Shown in pieces: positions 40,101-53,768 of a DNA stretch of 64,000 nucleotides. The position numbers and the translations under genes were made by a program. The stretch is from Xylocopa sonorina (Eukaryota > Arthropoda > Insecta > Hymenoptera > Apidae): NCBI RefSeq assembly GCF_050948175.1, contig NW_027490091.1, positions 434,001 through 498,000 of the forward strand, written 5' to 3'. Position 1 is the first letter of the stretch. Each line of letters starts with the position of its first letter. A model generated the notes under the pieces. The model was not told the DNA's origin, made no database searches, and saw only the letters and a program-made list of their open reading frames with translations.

Positions 40101-42453
40101 TTCAAACTACTGTCAATACTCAAATTTTAACTATTGTTTGAGATCTTTTTGTTAAACAATTGCAAATAAACGAATTTTAATACTAGGTTGGAATTTTTTT
40201 CTTCAAACTATCTCATATACGAAATTTAACTCTCGGTAGGAATTTTTTGGTCAAGCTACCATCAATGTTCAAATTTTAACTTTCGGTGGACACTTTTTTC
40301 TTCAAACTACTGTCAATATTCATATTTTAACTATTGGTTGAAATCTTTTTGTCAACAATCGTCAATAGACGAATTTTAATACTAGGTTGGAATTTTTTCC
40401 TTCAACCTATCGCCTATATACGAAATTTAACTCTCGGTGGGAATTTTTTGGTCAAGCTACCGTCAATGTACGAATTTTAACCCTCGGTGGGCACTTTTTT
40501 CTTCAAACTACTGTCAATATTCAAATTTTATCTATTGGTTGATATCTTTTTGTCAAACATTCGTCAATAAACGAATTTTTAAACTAGGTTGTAACTTTTT
40601 TCTTCAAACTATCGCATATACGAAATTTAACTCTCGGCAGGAATTTTTTGGTCAAGCTACCATCAATGTTCGAATTTTAACTCTCGGTGGGCACTTTTTT
40701 CTTCAAACTACTGTCAATATTCAGATTTTATCTATTGGTTGAAATCTTTTTGTCATCAATCGTCAATAAACAAATTTTCATACTAGGTTGGAATTTTTTT
40801 CTTCAAACTATTGCCTACATACGAAATTCAACTCTCGGTGGGAATTTTTTGGTCAAACTACCGACAATGTACGAATTTTAACTCTCGGTGGGCACTTTTC
40901 TCTTCAAACTACTGTCAATATTCAGATTTTAAATATTGGTTGAGATCTTTTTGTTAAACAATTGTAAATAAACGAATTTTAATACTAGGTTGGAATTTTT
41001 TTCTTCAAACTATCGCATATACGAAATTTAACGCTCGGTAGGAATTTTTTGGTCAAGCTACCGTCAATGTACGAATTTTAACCCTCGGTGGGCACTTTTT
41101 TCTTCAAACTACTGTCAATATTCAAATTTTATCTATTGGTTGATATCTTTTTGTCAAACATTCGTCAATAAACGAATTTTTAAACTAGGTTGTAACTTTT
41201 TTCATCAAATTATCGCCTACATACGAAATTCAACTCTCGGTGGGAATTTTTTGGTCAAACTACCGTCAATGTACGAATTTTGACTCTCGGTGGGAACTTT
41301 TTTCTTCAAACTACTGTCAATACTCAAATTTTAACTATTGTTTGAGATCTTTTTGTTAAACAATTGCAAATAAACGAATTTTAATACTAGGTTGGAATTT
41401 TTTTCTTCATACTATCACATATACGAAATTTAACTCTCGGCAGGAATTTTTTGGTCAAACTACCGTCAATGTACGAATTTTAACTCTCGGTGGGCACTTT
41501 TTTCTTCAAACTACTGTCAATATTCAAATTTTATCTATTGGTTGATATTTTTTTGTCAAACATTCGTCGATAAACGAATTTTTAAACTAGGTTGTAACTT
41601 TTTTCATCAAATTATCGCCTACATACGAAATTCAACTCTCGGTGGGAATTTTTTGGTCAAACTACCGTCAATGTACGAATTTTGACTCTCGGTGGGAACT
41701 TTTTTCTTCAAACTACTGTCAATACTCAAATTTTAACTATTGTTTGAGATCTTTTTGTTAAACAATTGTAAATAAACGAATTTTAATGCTAGGTTGGAAT
41801 TTTTTCCTTCAAACTATCGCCTATATACGAAATTTAACTCTCGGTGGGAATTTTTTGGTCAAGCTACCGTCAATGTACGAATTTTAACTCTCGGTGGGCA
41901 CTTTTTTCTTCAAACTACTGTCAATTTTCAAATTTTATCTATTGGTTGATATCTTTTTGTCAAACATTCGTCAATAAACGAATTTTTAAACTAGGTTGTA
42001 ACTTTTTTCATCAAATTATCGCCTACATACGAAATTCAACTCTCGGTGGGAATTTTTTGGTCAAACTACCGTCAATGTACGAATTTTGACTCTCGGTGGG
42101 AACTTTTTTCTTCAAACTACTGTCAATACTCAAATTTTAACTATTGTTTGAGATCTTTTTGTTAAACAATTGCAAATAAAGGAATTTTAATACTAGGTTG
42201 GAATTTTTTTCTTCGAACTATCGCATATACGAAATTTAACTCTCGGTAGGAATTTTTTGGTCAAGCTACCGTCAATGTTCAAATTTTAACTTTCGGTGGG
42301 CACTTTTTTCTTCAAACTACTGTCAATATTCATATTTTAACTATTGGTTGAAATCTTTTTGTCAACAATCGTCAATAGACGAATTTTAATACTAGGTTGG
42401 AATTTTTTCCTTCAAACTATCGCCTATATACGAAATTTAACTCTCGGTGGGAA

Positions 42454-45400
42454 TTTTTTGGTCAAGCTACCGTCAATGTACGAATTTTAACCCTCGGTGT
42501 GCACTTTTTTCTTCAAACTACTGTCAATATTCAAATTTTATCTATTGGTTGATATCTTTTTGTCAAACATTCGTCAATAAACGAATTTTTAAACTAGGTT
42601 GTAACTTTTTTCATCAAATTATCGCCTACATACGAAATTCAACTCTCGGTGGGAATTTTTTGGTCAAACTACCGTCAATGTACGAATTTTGACTCTCGCT
42701 GGGAACTTTTTTCTTCAAACTACTGTCAATACTCAAATTTTAACTATTGTTTGAGATCTTTTTGTTAAACAATTGCAAATAAACGAATTTTAATACTAGG
42801 TTGGAATTTTTTTCTTCAAACTATCGCATATACGAAATTTAACTCTCGGCAGGAATTTTTTGGTCAAGCTACCATCAATGTTCGAATTTTAACTCACGGT
42901 GGGCACTTTTTTCTTCAAACTACTGTCAATATTCAAATTTTATCTATTGGTTGATATCTTTTTGTCAAACATTCGTCAATAAACGAATTTTTAAACTAGG
43001 TTGTAACTTTTTTCATCAAATTATCGCCTACATACGAAATTCAACTCTCGGTGGGAATTTTTTGGTCAAACTACCGTCAATGTACGAATTTTGACTCTCG
43101 GTGGGAACTTTTTTCTTCAAACTACTGTCAATACTCAAATTTTAACTATTGTTTGAGATCTTTTTGTTAAACAATTGCAAATAAACGAATTTTAATACTA
43201 GGTTGGAATTTTTTTCTTCAAACTATCACATATACGAAATTTAACTCTCGGCAGGAATTTTTTGGTCAAACTACCGTCAATGTACGAATTTTAACTCTCG
43301 GTGGGCACTTTTCTCTTCAAACTACTGTCAATATTCAAATTTTATCTATTGGTTGATATCTTTTTGTCAAACATTCGTCAATAAACGAATTTTTAAACTA
43401 GGTTGTAACTTTTTTCATCAAATTATCGCCTACATACGAAATTCAACTCTCGGTGGGAATTTTTTGGTCAAACTACCGTCAATGTACGAATTTTGACTCT
43501 CGGTGGGAACTTTTTTCTTCAAACTACTGTCAATACTCAAATTTTAACTATTGTTTGAGATCTTTTTGTTAAACAATTGTAAATAAACGAATTTTAATGC
43601 TAGGTTGGAATTTTTTCCTTCAAACTATCGCCTATATACGAAATTTAACTCTCGGTGGGAATTTTTTGGTCAAGCTACCGTCAATGTACGAATTTTAACT
43701 CTCGGTGGGCACTTTTTTCTTCAAACTACTGTCAATTTTCAAATTTTATCTATTGGTTGATATCTTTTTGTCAAACATTCGTCAATAAACGAATTTTTAA
43801 ACTAGGTTGTAACTTTTTTCATCAAATTATCGCCTACATACGAAATTCAACTCTCGGTGGGAATTTTTTGGTCAAACTACCGTCAATGTACGAATTTTGA
43901 CTCTCGGTGGGAACTTTTTTCTTCAAACTACTGTCAATACTCAAATTTTAACTATTGTTTGAGATCTTTTTGTTAAACAATTGCAAATAAAGGAATTTTA
44001 ATACTAGGTTGGAATTTTTTTCTTCGAACTATCGCATATACGAAATTTAACTCTCGGTAGGAATTTTTTGGTCAAGCTACCGTCAATGTTCAAATTTTAA
44101 CTTTCGGTGGGCACTTTTTTCTTCAAACTACTGTCAATATTCATATTTTAACTATTGGTTGAAATCTTTTTGTCAACAATCGTCAATAGACGAATTTTAA
44201 TACTAGGTTGGAATTTTTTCCTTCAAACTATCGCCTATATACGAAATTTAACTCTCGGTGGGAATTTTTTGGTCAAGCTACCGTCAATGTACGAATTTTA
44301 ACCCTCGGTGTGCACTTTTTTCTTCAAACTACTGTCAATATTCAAATTTTATCTATTGGTTGATATCTTTTTGTCAAACATTCGTCAATAAACGAATTTT
44401 TAAACTAGGTTGTAACTTTTTTCATCAAATTATCGCCTACATACGAAATTCAACTCTCGGTGGGAATTTTTTGGTCAAACTACCGTCAATGTACGAATTT
44501 TGACTCTCGCTGGGAACTTTTTTCTTCAAACTACTGTCAATACTCAAATTTTAACTATTGTTTGAGATCTTTTTGTTAAACAATTGCAAATAAACGAATT
44601 TTAATACTAGGTTGGAATTTTTTTCTTCAAACTATCGCATATACGAAATTTAACTCTCGGCAGGAATTTTTTGGTCAAGCTACCATCAATGTTCGAATTT
44701 TAACTCACGGTGGGCACTTTTTTCTTCAAACTACTGTCAATATTCAAATTTTATCTATTGGTTGATATCTTTTTGTCAAACATTCGTCAATAAACGAATT
44801 TTTAAACTAGGTTGTAACTTTTTTCATCAAATTATCGCCTACATACGAAATTCAACTCTCGGTGGGAATTTTTTGGTCAAACTACCGTCAATGTACGAAT
44901 TTTGACTCTCGGTGGGAACTTTTTTCTTCAAACTACTGTCAATACTCAAATTTTAACTATTGTTTGAGATCTTTTTGTTAAACAATTGCAAATAAACGAA
45001 TTTTAATACTAGGTTGGAATTTTTTTCTTCAAACTATCACATATACGAAATTTAACTCTCGGCAGGAATTTTTTGGTCAAACTACCGTCAATGTACGAAT
45101 TTTAACTCTCGGTGGGCACTTTTCTCTTCAAACTACTGTCAATATTCAAATTTTATCTATTGGTTGATATCTTTTTGTCAAACATTCGTCAATAAACGAA
45201 TTTTTAAACTAGGTTGTAACTTTTTTCATCAAATTATCGCCTACATACGAAATTCAACTCTCGGTGGGAATTTTTTGGTCAAACTACCGTCAATGTACGA
45301 ATTTTGACTCTCGGTGGGAACTTTTTTCTTCAAACTACTGTCAATACTCAAATTTTAACTATTGTTTGAGATCTTTTTGTTAAACAATTGTAAATAAACG

Positions 45401-46476
45401 AATTTTAATACTAGGTTGGAATTTTTTTCTTCAAACTATCGCATATACGAAATTTAACGCTCGGTAGGAATTTTTTGGTCAAGCTACCGTCAATGTACGA
45501 ATTTTAACCCTCGGTGGGCACTTTTTTCTTCAAACTACTGTCAATATTCAAATTTTATCTATTGGTTGATATCTTTTTGTCAAACATTCGTCAATAAACG
45601 AATTTTTAAACTAGGTTGTAACTTTTTTCATCAAATTATCGCCTACATACGAAATTCAACTCTCGGTGGGAATTTTTTGGTCAAACTACCGTCAATGTAC
45701 GAATTTTAACTCTCGGTGGGCACTTTTCTCTTCAAACTACTGTCAATATTCAGATTTTAAATATTGGTTGAGATCTTTTTGTTAAACTATTGTAAATAAA
45801 CGAATTTTAATACTAGGTTGGAATTTTTTTCTTCAAACTATCGCATATACGAAATTTAACTCTCGGCAGGAATTTTTTGGTCAAGCTACCATCAATGTTC
45901 GAATTTTAACTCACGGTGGGCACTTTTTTCTTCAAACTACTGTCAATATTCAAATTTTATCTATTGGTTGATATCTTTTTGTCAAACATTCGTCAATAAA
46001 CGAATTTTTAAACTAGGTTGTAACTTTTTTCATCAAATTATCGCCTACATACGAAATTCAACTCTCGGTGGGAATTTTTTGGTCAAACTACCGTCAATGT
46101 ACGAATTTTGACACTCGATGGGAACTTTTTTCTTCAAACTACTGTCAATACTCAAATTTTAACTATTGTTTGAGATCTTTTTGTTAAACAATTGCAAATA
46201 AACGAATTTTAATACTAGGTTGGAATTTTTTTCTTCAAACTATCACATATACGAAATTTAACTCTCGGCAGGAATTTTTTGGTCAAACTACCGTCAATGT
46301 ACGAATTTTAACTCTCGGTGGGCACTTTTCTCTTCAAACTACTGTCAATATTCAGATTTTAAATATTGGTTGAGATCTTTTTGTTAAACAATTGTAAATA
46401 AACGAATTTTAATACTAGGTTGGAATTTTTTCCTTCAAACTATCGCCTATATACGAAATTTAACTCTCGGTGGGAA
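42454..46476. repeat. HOR block 7: 1811-bp 9-mer duplication plus mixed monomers
   Basis: Markers repeat at 1811 bp: AATGCTAGG (about 41787 and 43598), CTTCGAACTATCG (about 42212 and 44023), CCCTCGGTGTGCAC (about 42492 and 44303) and CTCTCGCTGGG (about 42697 and 44508). The duplicated stretch therefore starts before 41787, overlapping block 6, and ends before about 45409, where the second copy loses AATGCTAGG. Near 43310 and 45121 an R-type A/B junction (CTTTTCTCTTC) is fused to P-type B and C. From about 45474 monomers are P, R, P, Q, R without a clear period; AAACTATTGTAAAT near 45784 and GACACTCGATGGG near 46110 are private. Confidence 0.82.
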
Positions 46477-49400
46477 TTTTTTGGTCAAGCTACCGTCAAT
46501 GTACGAATTTTAACTCTCGGTGGGCACTTTTTTCTTCAAACTACTGTCAATTTTCAAATTTTATCTATTGGTTGATATCTTTTTGTCAAACATTCGTCAA
46601 TAAACGAATTTTTAAACTAGGTTGTAACTTTTTTCATCAAATTATCGCCTACATACGAAATTCAACTCTCGGTGGGAATTTTTTGGTCAAACTACCGTCA
46701 ATGTACGAATTTTGACTCTCGGTGGGAACTTTTTTCTTCAAACTACTGTCAATACTCAAATTTTAACTATTGTTTGAGATCTTTTTGTTAAACAATTGCA
46801 AATAAACGAATTTTAATACTAGGTTGGAATTTTTTTCTTCAAACTATCACATATACGAAATTTAACTCTCGGCAGGAATTTTTTGGTCAAACTACCGTCA
46901 ATGTACGAATTTTAACTCTCGGTGGGCACTTTTCTCTTCAAACTACTGTCAATATTCAGATTTTAAATATTGGTTGAGATCTTTTTGTTAAACAATTGTA
47001 AATAAACGAATTTTAATACTAGGTTGGAATTTTTTCCTTCAAACTATCGCCTATATACGAAATTTAACTCTCGGTGGGAATTTTTTGGTCAAGCTACCGT
47101 CAATGTACGAATTTTAACTCTCGGTGGGCACTTTTTTCTTCAAACTACTGTCAATTTTCAAATTTTATCTATTGGTTGATATCTTTTTGTCAAACATTCG
47201 TCAATAAACGAATTTTTAAACTAGGTTGTAACTTTTTTCATCAAATTATCGCCTACATACGAAATTCAACTCTCGGTGGGAATTTTTTGGTCAAACTACC
47301 GTCAATGTACGAATTTTGACTCTCGGTGGGAACTTTTTTCTTCAAACTACTGTCAATACTCAAATTTTAACTATTGTTTGAGATCTTTTTGTTAAACAAT
47401 TGCAAATAAACGAATTTTAATACTAGGTTGGAATTTTTTTCTTCAAACTATCACATATACGAAATTTAACTCTCGGCAGGAATTTTTTGGTCAAACTACC
47501 GTCAATGTACGAATTTTAACTCTCGGTGGGCACTTTTTTCTTCAAACTACTGTCAATATTCAAATTTTATCTATTGGTTGATATCTTTTTGTCAAACATT
47601 CGTCAATAAACGAATTTTTAAACTAGGTTGTAACTTTTTTCATCAAATTATCGCCTACATACGAAATTCAACTCTCGGTGGGAATTTTTTGGTCAAACTA
47701 CCGTCAATGTACGAATTTTGACTCTCGGTGGGAACTTTTTTCTTCAAACTACTGTCAATACTCAAATTTTAACTATTGTTTGAGATCTTTTTGTTAAACA
47801 ATTGCAAATAAACGAATTTTAATACTAGGTTGGAATTTTTTTCTTCAAACTATCACATATACGAAATTTAACTCTCGGCAGGAATTTTTTGGTCAAACTA
47901 CCGTCAATGTACGAATTTTAACTCTCGGTGGGCACTTTTCTCTTCAAACTACTGTCAATATTCAGATTTTAAATATTGGTTGAGATCTTTTTGTTAAACA
48001 ATTGTAAATAAACGAATTTTAATACTAGGTTGGAATTTTTTCCTTCAAACTATCGCCTATATACGAAATTTAACTCTCGGTGGGAATTTTTTGGTCAAGC
48101 TACCGTCAATGTACGAATTTTAACTCTCGGTGGGCACTTTTTTCTTCAAACTACTGTCAATTTTCAAATTTTATCTATTGGTTGATATCTTTTTGTCAAA
48201 CATTCGTCAATAAACGAATTTTTAAACTAGGTTGTAACTTTTTTCATCAAATTATCGCCTACATACGAAATTCAACTCTCGGTGGGAATTTTTTGGTCAA
48301 ACTACCGTCAATGTACGAATTTTGACTCTCGGTGGGAACTTTTTTCTTCAAACTACTGTCAATACTCAAATTTTAACTATTGTTTGAGATCTTTTTGTTA
48401 AACAATTGCAAATAAACGAATTTTAATACTAGGTTGGAATTTTTTTCTTCAAACTATCACATATACGAAATTTAACTCTCGGCAGGAATTTTTTGGTCAA
48501 ACTACCGTCAATGTACGAATTTTAACTCTCGGTGGGCACTTTTTTCTTCAAACTACTGTCAATATTCAAATTTTATCTATTGGTTGATATCTTTTTGTCA
48601 AACATTCGTCAATAAACGAATTTTTAAACTAGGTTGTAACTTTTTTCATCAAATTATCGCCTACATACGAAATTCAACTCTCGGTGGGAATTTTTTGGTC
48701 AAACTACCGTCAATGTACGAATTTTGACTCTCGGTGGGAACTTTTTTCTTCAAACTACTGTCAATACTCAAATTTTAACTATTGTTTGAGATCTTTTTGT
48801 TAAACAATTGCAAATAAACGAATTTTAATACTAGGTTGGAATTTTTTTCTTCAAACTATCACATATACGAAATTTAACTCTCGGCAGGAATTTTTTGGTC
48901 AAACTACCGTCAATGTACGAATTTTAACTCTCGGTGGGCACTTTTCTCTTCAAACTACTGTCAATATTCAGATTTTAAATATTGGTTGAGATCTTTTTGT
49001 TAAACAATTGTAAATAAACGAATTTTAATACTAGGTTGGAATTTTTTCCTTCAAACTATCGCCTATATACGAAATTTAACTCTCGGTGGGAATTTTTTGG
49101 TCAAGCTACCGTCAATGTACGAATTTTAACTCTCGGTGGGCACTTTTTTCTTCAAACTACTGTCAATTTTCAAATTTTATCTATTGGTTGATATCTTTTT
49201 GTCAAACATTCGTCAATAAACGAATTTTTAAACTAGGTTGTAACTTTTTTCATCAAATTATCGCCTACATACGAAATTCAACTCTCGGTGGGAATTTTTT
49301 GGTCAAACTACCGTCAATGTACGAATTTTGACTCTCGGTGGGAACTTTTTTCTTCAAACTACTGTCAATACTCAAATTTTAACTATTGTTTGAGATCTTT

Positions 49401-50098
49401 TTGTTAAACAATTGCAAATAAACGAATTTTAATACTAGGTTGGAATTTTTTTCTTCAAACTATCACATATACGAAATTTAACTCTCGGCAGGAATTTTTT
49501 GGTCAAACTACCGTCAATGTACGAATTTTAACTCTCGGTGGGCACTTTTTTCTTCAAACTACTGTCAATATTCAAATTTTATCTATTGGTTGATATCTTT
49601 TTGTCAAACATTCGTCAATAAACGAATTTTTAAACTAGGTTGTAACTTTTTTCATCAAATTATCGCCTACATACGAAATTCAACTCTCGGTGGGAATTTT
49701 TTGGTCAAACTACCGTCAATGTACGAATTTTGACTCTCGATGGGAACTTTTTTCTTCAAACTACTGTCAATACTCAAATTTTAACTATTGTTTGAGATCT
49801 TTTTGTTAAACAATTGCAAATAAACGAATTTTAATACTAGGTTGGAATTTTTTTCTTCAAACTATCACATATACGAAATTTAACTCTCGGCAGGAATTTT
49901 TTGGTCAAACTACCGTCAATGTACGAATTTTAACTCTCGGTGGGCACTTTTCTCTTCAAACTACTGTCAATATTCAGATTTTAAATATTGGTTGAGATCT
50001 TTTTGTTAAACAATTGTAAATAAACGAATTTTAATACTAGGTTGGAATTTTTTCCTTCAAACTATCGCCTATATACGAAATTTAACTCTCGGTGGGAA
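46477..50098. repeat. HOR block 8: 604-bp 3-mer then three 1006-bp 5-mers (P-Q-P-Q-R)
   Basis: P monomers start at 46477, 47081, 48087, 49093 and the next unit at 50099. The first unit is P-Q-R (604 bp). The following three are P-Q-P-Q-R, each 1006 bp and almost identical. The 3-mer is the 5-mer without one PQ dimer. The third unit carries CTCTCGATGGG near 49733, which reappears 2413 bp later, tying this block to the next one. Confidence 0.9.
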
Positions 50099-53000
50099 TT
50101 TTTTGGTCAAGCTACCGTCAATGTACGAATTTTAACTCTCGGTGGGCACTTTTCTCTTCAAACTACTGTCAATATTCAGATTTTGAATATTGGTTGAGAT
50201 CTTTTTGTTAAACAATTGTAAATAAACGAATTTTAATACTAGGTTGGAATTTTTTTCTTCAAACTATCGCATATACGAAATTTAACGCTCGGTAGGAATT
50301 TTTTGGTCAAGCTACCGTCAATGTACGAATTTTAACCCTCGGTGGGCACTTTTTTCTTCAAACTACTGTCAATATTCAAATTTTATCTATTGGTTGATAT
50401 CTTTTTGTCAAACATTCGTCAATAAACGAATTTTTAAACTAGGTTGTAACTTTTTTCATCAAATTATCGCCTACATACGAAATTCAACTCTCGGTGGGAA
50501 TTTTTTGGTCAAACTACCGTCAATGTACGAATTTTGACTCTCGGTGGGAACTTTTTTCTTCAAACTACTGTCAATACTCAAATTTTAACTATTGTTTGAG
50601 ATCTTTTTGTTAAACAATTGCAAATAAAGGAATTTTAATACTAGGTTGGAATTTTTTTCTTCGAACTATCGCATATACGAAATTTAACTCTCGGTAGGAA
50701 TTTTTTGGTCAAGCTACCGTCAATGTTCAAATTTTAACTTTCGGTGGGCACTTTTTTCTTCAAACTACTGTCAATATTCATATTTTAACTATTGGTTGAA
50801 ATCTTTTTGTCAACAATCGTCAATAGACGAATTTTAATACTAGGTTGGAATTTTTTCCTTCAAACTATCGCCTATATACGAAATTTAACTCTCGGTGGGA
50901 ATTTTTTGGTCAAGCTACCGTCAATGTACGAATTTTAACCCTCGGTGTGCACTTTTTTCTTCAAACTACTGTCAATATTCAAATTTTATCTATTGGTTGA
51001 TATCTTTTTGTCAAACATTCGTCAATAAACGAATTTTTAAACTAGGTTGTAACTTTTTTCATCAAATTATCGCCTACATACGAAATTCAACTCTCGGTGG
51101 GAATTTTTTGGTCAAACTACCGTCAATGTACGAATTTTGACTCTCGGTGGGAACTTTTTTCTTCAAACTACTGTCAATACTCAAATTTTAACTATTGTTT
51201 GAGATCTTTTTGTTAAACAATTGCAAATAAACGAATTTTAATACTAGGTTGGAATTTTTTTCTTCAAACTATCACATATACGAAATTTAACTCTCGGCAG
51301 GAATTTTTTGGTCAAACTACCGTCAATGTACGAATTTTAACTCTCGGTGGGCACTTTTCTCTTCAAACTACTGTCAATATTCAGATTTTAAATATTGGTT
51401 GAGATCTTTTTGTTAAACAATTGTAAATAAACGAATTTTAATACTAGGTTGGAATTTTTTCCTTCAAACTATCGCCTATATACGAAATTTAACTCTCGGT
51501 GGAAATTTTTTGGTCAAGCTACCGTCAATGTACGAATTTTAACTCTCGGTGGGCACTTTTTTCTTCAAACTACTGTCAATTTTCAAATTTTATCTATTGG
51601 TTGATATCTTTTTGTCAAACATTCGTCAATAAACGAATTTTTAAACTAGGTTGTAACTTTTTTCATCAAATTATCGCCTACATACGAAATTCAACTCTCG
51701 GTGGGAATTTTTTGGTCAAACTACCGTCAATGTACGAATTTTGACTCTCGGTGGGAACTTTTTTCTTCAAACTACTGTCAATACTCAAATTTTAACTATT
51801 GTTTGAGATCTTTTTGTTAAACAATTGCAAATAAACGAATTTTAATACTAGGTTGGAATTTTTTTCTTCAAACTATCACATATACGAAATTTAACTCTCG
51901 GCAGGAATTTTTTGGTCAAACTACCGTCAATGTACGAATTTTAACTCTCGGTGGGCACTTTTTTCTTCAAACTACTGTCAATATTCAAATTTTATCTATT
52001 GGTTGATATCTTTTTGTCAAACATTCGTCAATAAACGAATTTTTAAACTAGGTTGTAACTTTTTTCATCAAATTATCGCCTACATACGAAATTCAACTCT
52101 CGGTGGGAATTTTTTGGTCAAACTACCGTCAATGTACGAATTTTGACTCTCGATGGGAACTTTTTTCTTCAAACTACTGTCAATACTCAAATTTTAACTA
52201 TTGTTTGAGATCTTTTTGTTAAACAATTGCAAATAAACGAATTTTAATACTAGGTTGGAATTTTTTTCTTCAAACTATCACATATACGAAATTTAACTCT
52301 CGGCAGGAATTTTTTGGTCAAACTACCGTCAATGTACGAATTTTAACTCTCGGTGGGCACTTTTCTCTTCAAACTACTGTCAATATTCAGATTTTAAATA
52401 TTGGTTGAGATCTTTTTGTTAAACAATTGTAAATAAACGAATTTTAATACTAGGTTGGAATTTTTTCCTTCAAACTATCGCCTATATACGAAATTTAACT
52501 CTCGGTGGGAATTTTTTGGTCAAGCTACCGTCAATGTACGAATTTTAACTCTCGGTGGGCACTTTTCTCTTCAAACTACTGTCAATATTCAGATTTTGAA
52601 TATTGGTTGAGATCTTTTTGTTAAACAATTGTAAATAAACGAATTTTAATACTAGGTTGGAATTTTTTTCTTCAAACTATCGCATATACGAAATTTAACG
52701 CTCGGTAGGAATTTTTTGTTCAAGCTACCGTCAATGTACGAATTTTAACCCTCGGTGGGCACTTTTTTCTTCAAACTACTGTCAATATTCAAATTTTATC
52801 TATTGGTTGATATCTTTTTGTCAAACATTCGTCAATAAACGAATTTTTAAACTAGGTTGTAACTTTTTTCATCAAATTATCGCCTACATACGAAATTCAA
52901 CTCTCGGTGGGAATTTTTTGGTCAAACTACCGTCAATGTACGAATTTTGACTCTCGGTGGGAACTTTTTTCTTCAAACTACTGTCAATACTCAAATTTTA

Positions 53001-53567
53001 ACTATTGTTTGAGATCTTTTTGTTAAACAATTGCAAATAAAGGAATTTTAATACTAGGTTGGAATTTTTTTCTTCGAACTATCGCATATACGAAATTTAA
53101 CTCTCGGTAGGAATTTTTTGGTCAAGCTACCGTCAATGTTCAAATTTTAACTTTCGGTGGGCACTTTTTTCTTCAAACTACTGTCAATATTCATATTTTA
53201 ACTATTGGTTGAAATCTTTTTGTCAACAATCGTCAATAGACGAATTTTAATACTAGGTTGGAATTTTTTCCTTCAAACTATCGCCTATATACGAAATTTA
53301 ACTCTCGGTGGGAATTTTTTGGTCAAGCTACCGTCAATGTACGAATTTTAACCCTCGGTGTGCACTTTTTTCTTCAAACTACTGTCAATATTCAAATTTT
53401 ATCTATTGGTTGATATCTTTTTGTCAAACATTCGTCAATAAACGAATTTTTAAACTAGGTTGTAACTTTTTTCATCAAATTATCGCCTACATACGAAATT
53501 CAACTCTCGGTGGGAATTTTTTGGTCAAACTACCGTCAATGTACGAATTTTGACTCTCGCTGGGAAC
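50099..53567. repeat. HOR block 9: 2413-bp 12-mer duplication
   Basis: Marker pairs 2413 bp apart are TTCAGATTTTGAATATTGG (about 50174 and 52587), CTTCGAACTATCG (about 50658 and 53071), CCCTCGGTGTGCAC (50936 and 53349 area) and CTCTCGATGGG (about 49733 and 52146). The duplicated segment therefore begins upstream of 49733, inside block 8. Order in copy one is R-P-Q-S-P-Q-R-P-Q-P-Q-R. Copy two diverges by about 53558, where it has CTCTCGCTGGG that copy one lacks. Single-copy changes include GGTGGAAATTTTTTGG near 51499 and TTTTTTGTTCAAGC near 52715. Confidence 0.87.
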
Positions 53568-53768
53568 TTTTTTCTTCAAACTACTGTCAATACTCAAATT
53601 TTAACTATTGTTTGAGATCTTTTTGTTAAACAATTGCAAATAAACGAATTTTAATACTAGGTTGGAACTTTTTTCTTCAAACTACTGTCAATACTCAAAT
53701 TTTAACTATTGTTTGAGATCTTTTTGTTAAACAATTGCAAATAAACGAATTTTAATACTAGGTTGGAA
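53568..53768. repeat. Half-monomer duplication: B-C subunits repeated, register slip
   Basis: A Q-type B+C pair at 53568-53668 is followed directly by another Q-type B+C pair at 53669-53768, giving A-B-C-B-C-D instead of A-B-C-D. The junction reads GGTTGGAAC then the T tract, so the end of C was joined to the tail of an A subunit. The distance between flanking P monomers (53315 and 54422) is 1107 bp, five and a half monomers, whereas the other HOR spacings I measured are whole-monomer multiples. This is the only out-of-register event I found. Confidence 0.9.

Larger units (their letters stand above)
29589..42453. repeat. HOR block 6: T-bearing HOR, 2010-bp 10-mer with 8- and 6-mer derivatives
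   Basis: After an S (29589) and a P, seven units each begin with a P/Q chimera, at 29992, 31601, 32808, 34818, 36828, 38838 and 40444. The full order is chimera-T-R-P-Q-P*-Q-P-Q-S, 2010 bp, where P* has GATATTTTTTTGTC and CGTCGATAAACG. Units at 32808, 34818, 36828 and 40444 are full length. The unit at 29992 (1609 bp) lacks the terminal Q-S, the one at 31601 (1207 bp) also lacks P*-Q, and the one at 38838 (1606 bp) lacks P*-Q. Adjacent copies share CATACTATGTTGG (about 37166 and 39176) and CTTCATACTATC (about 39800 and 41406), tracking single duplication events. Confidence 0.92.
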
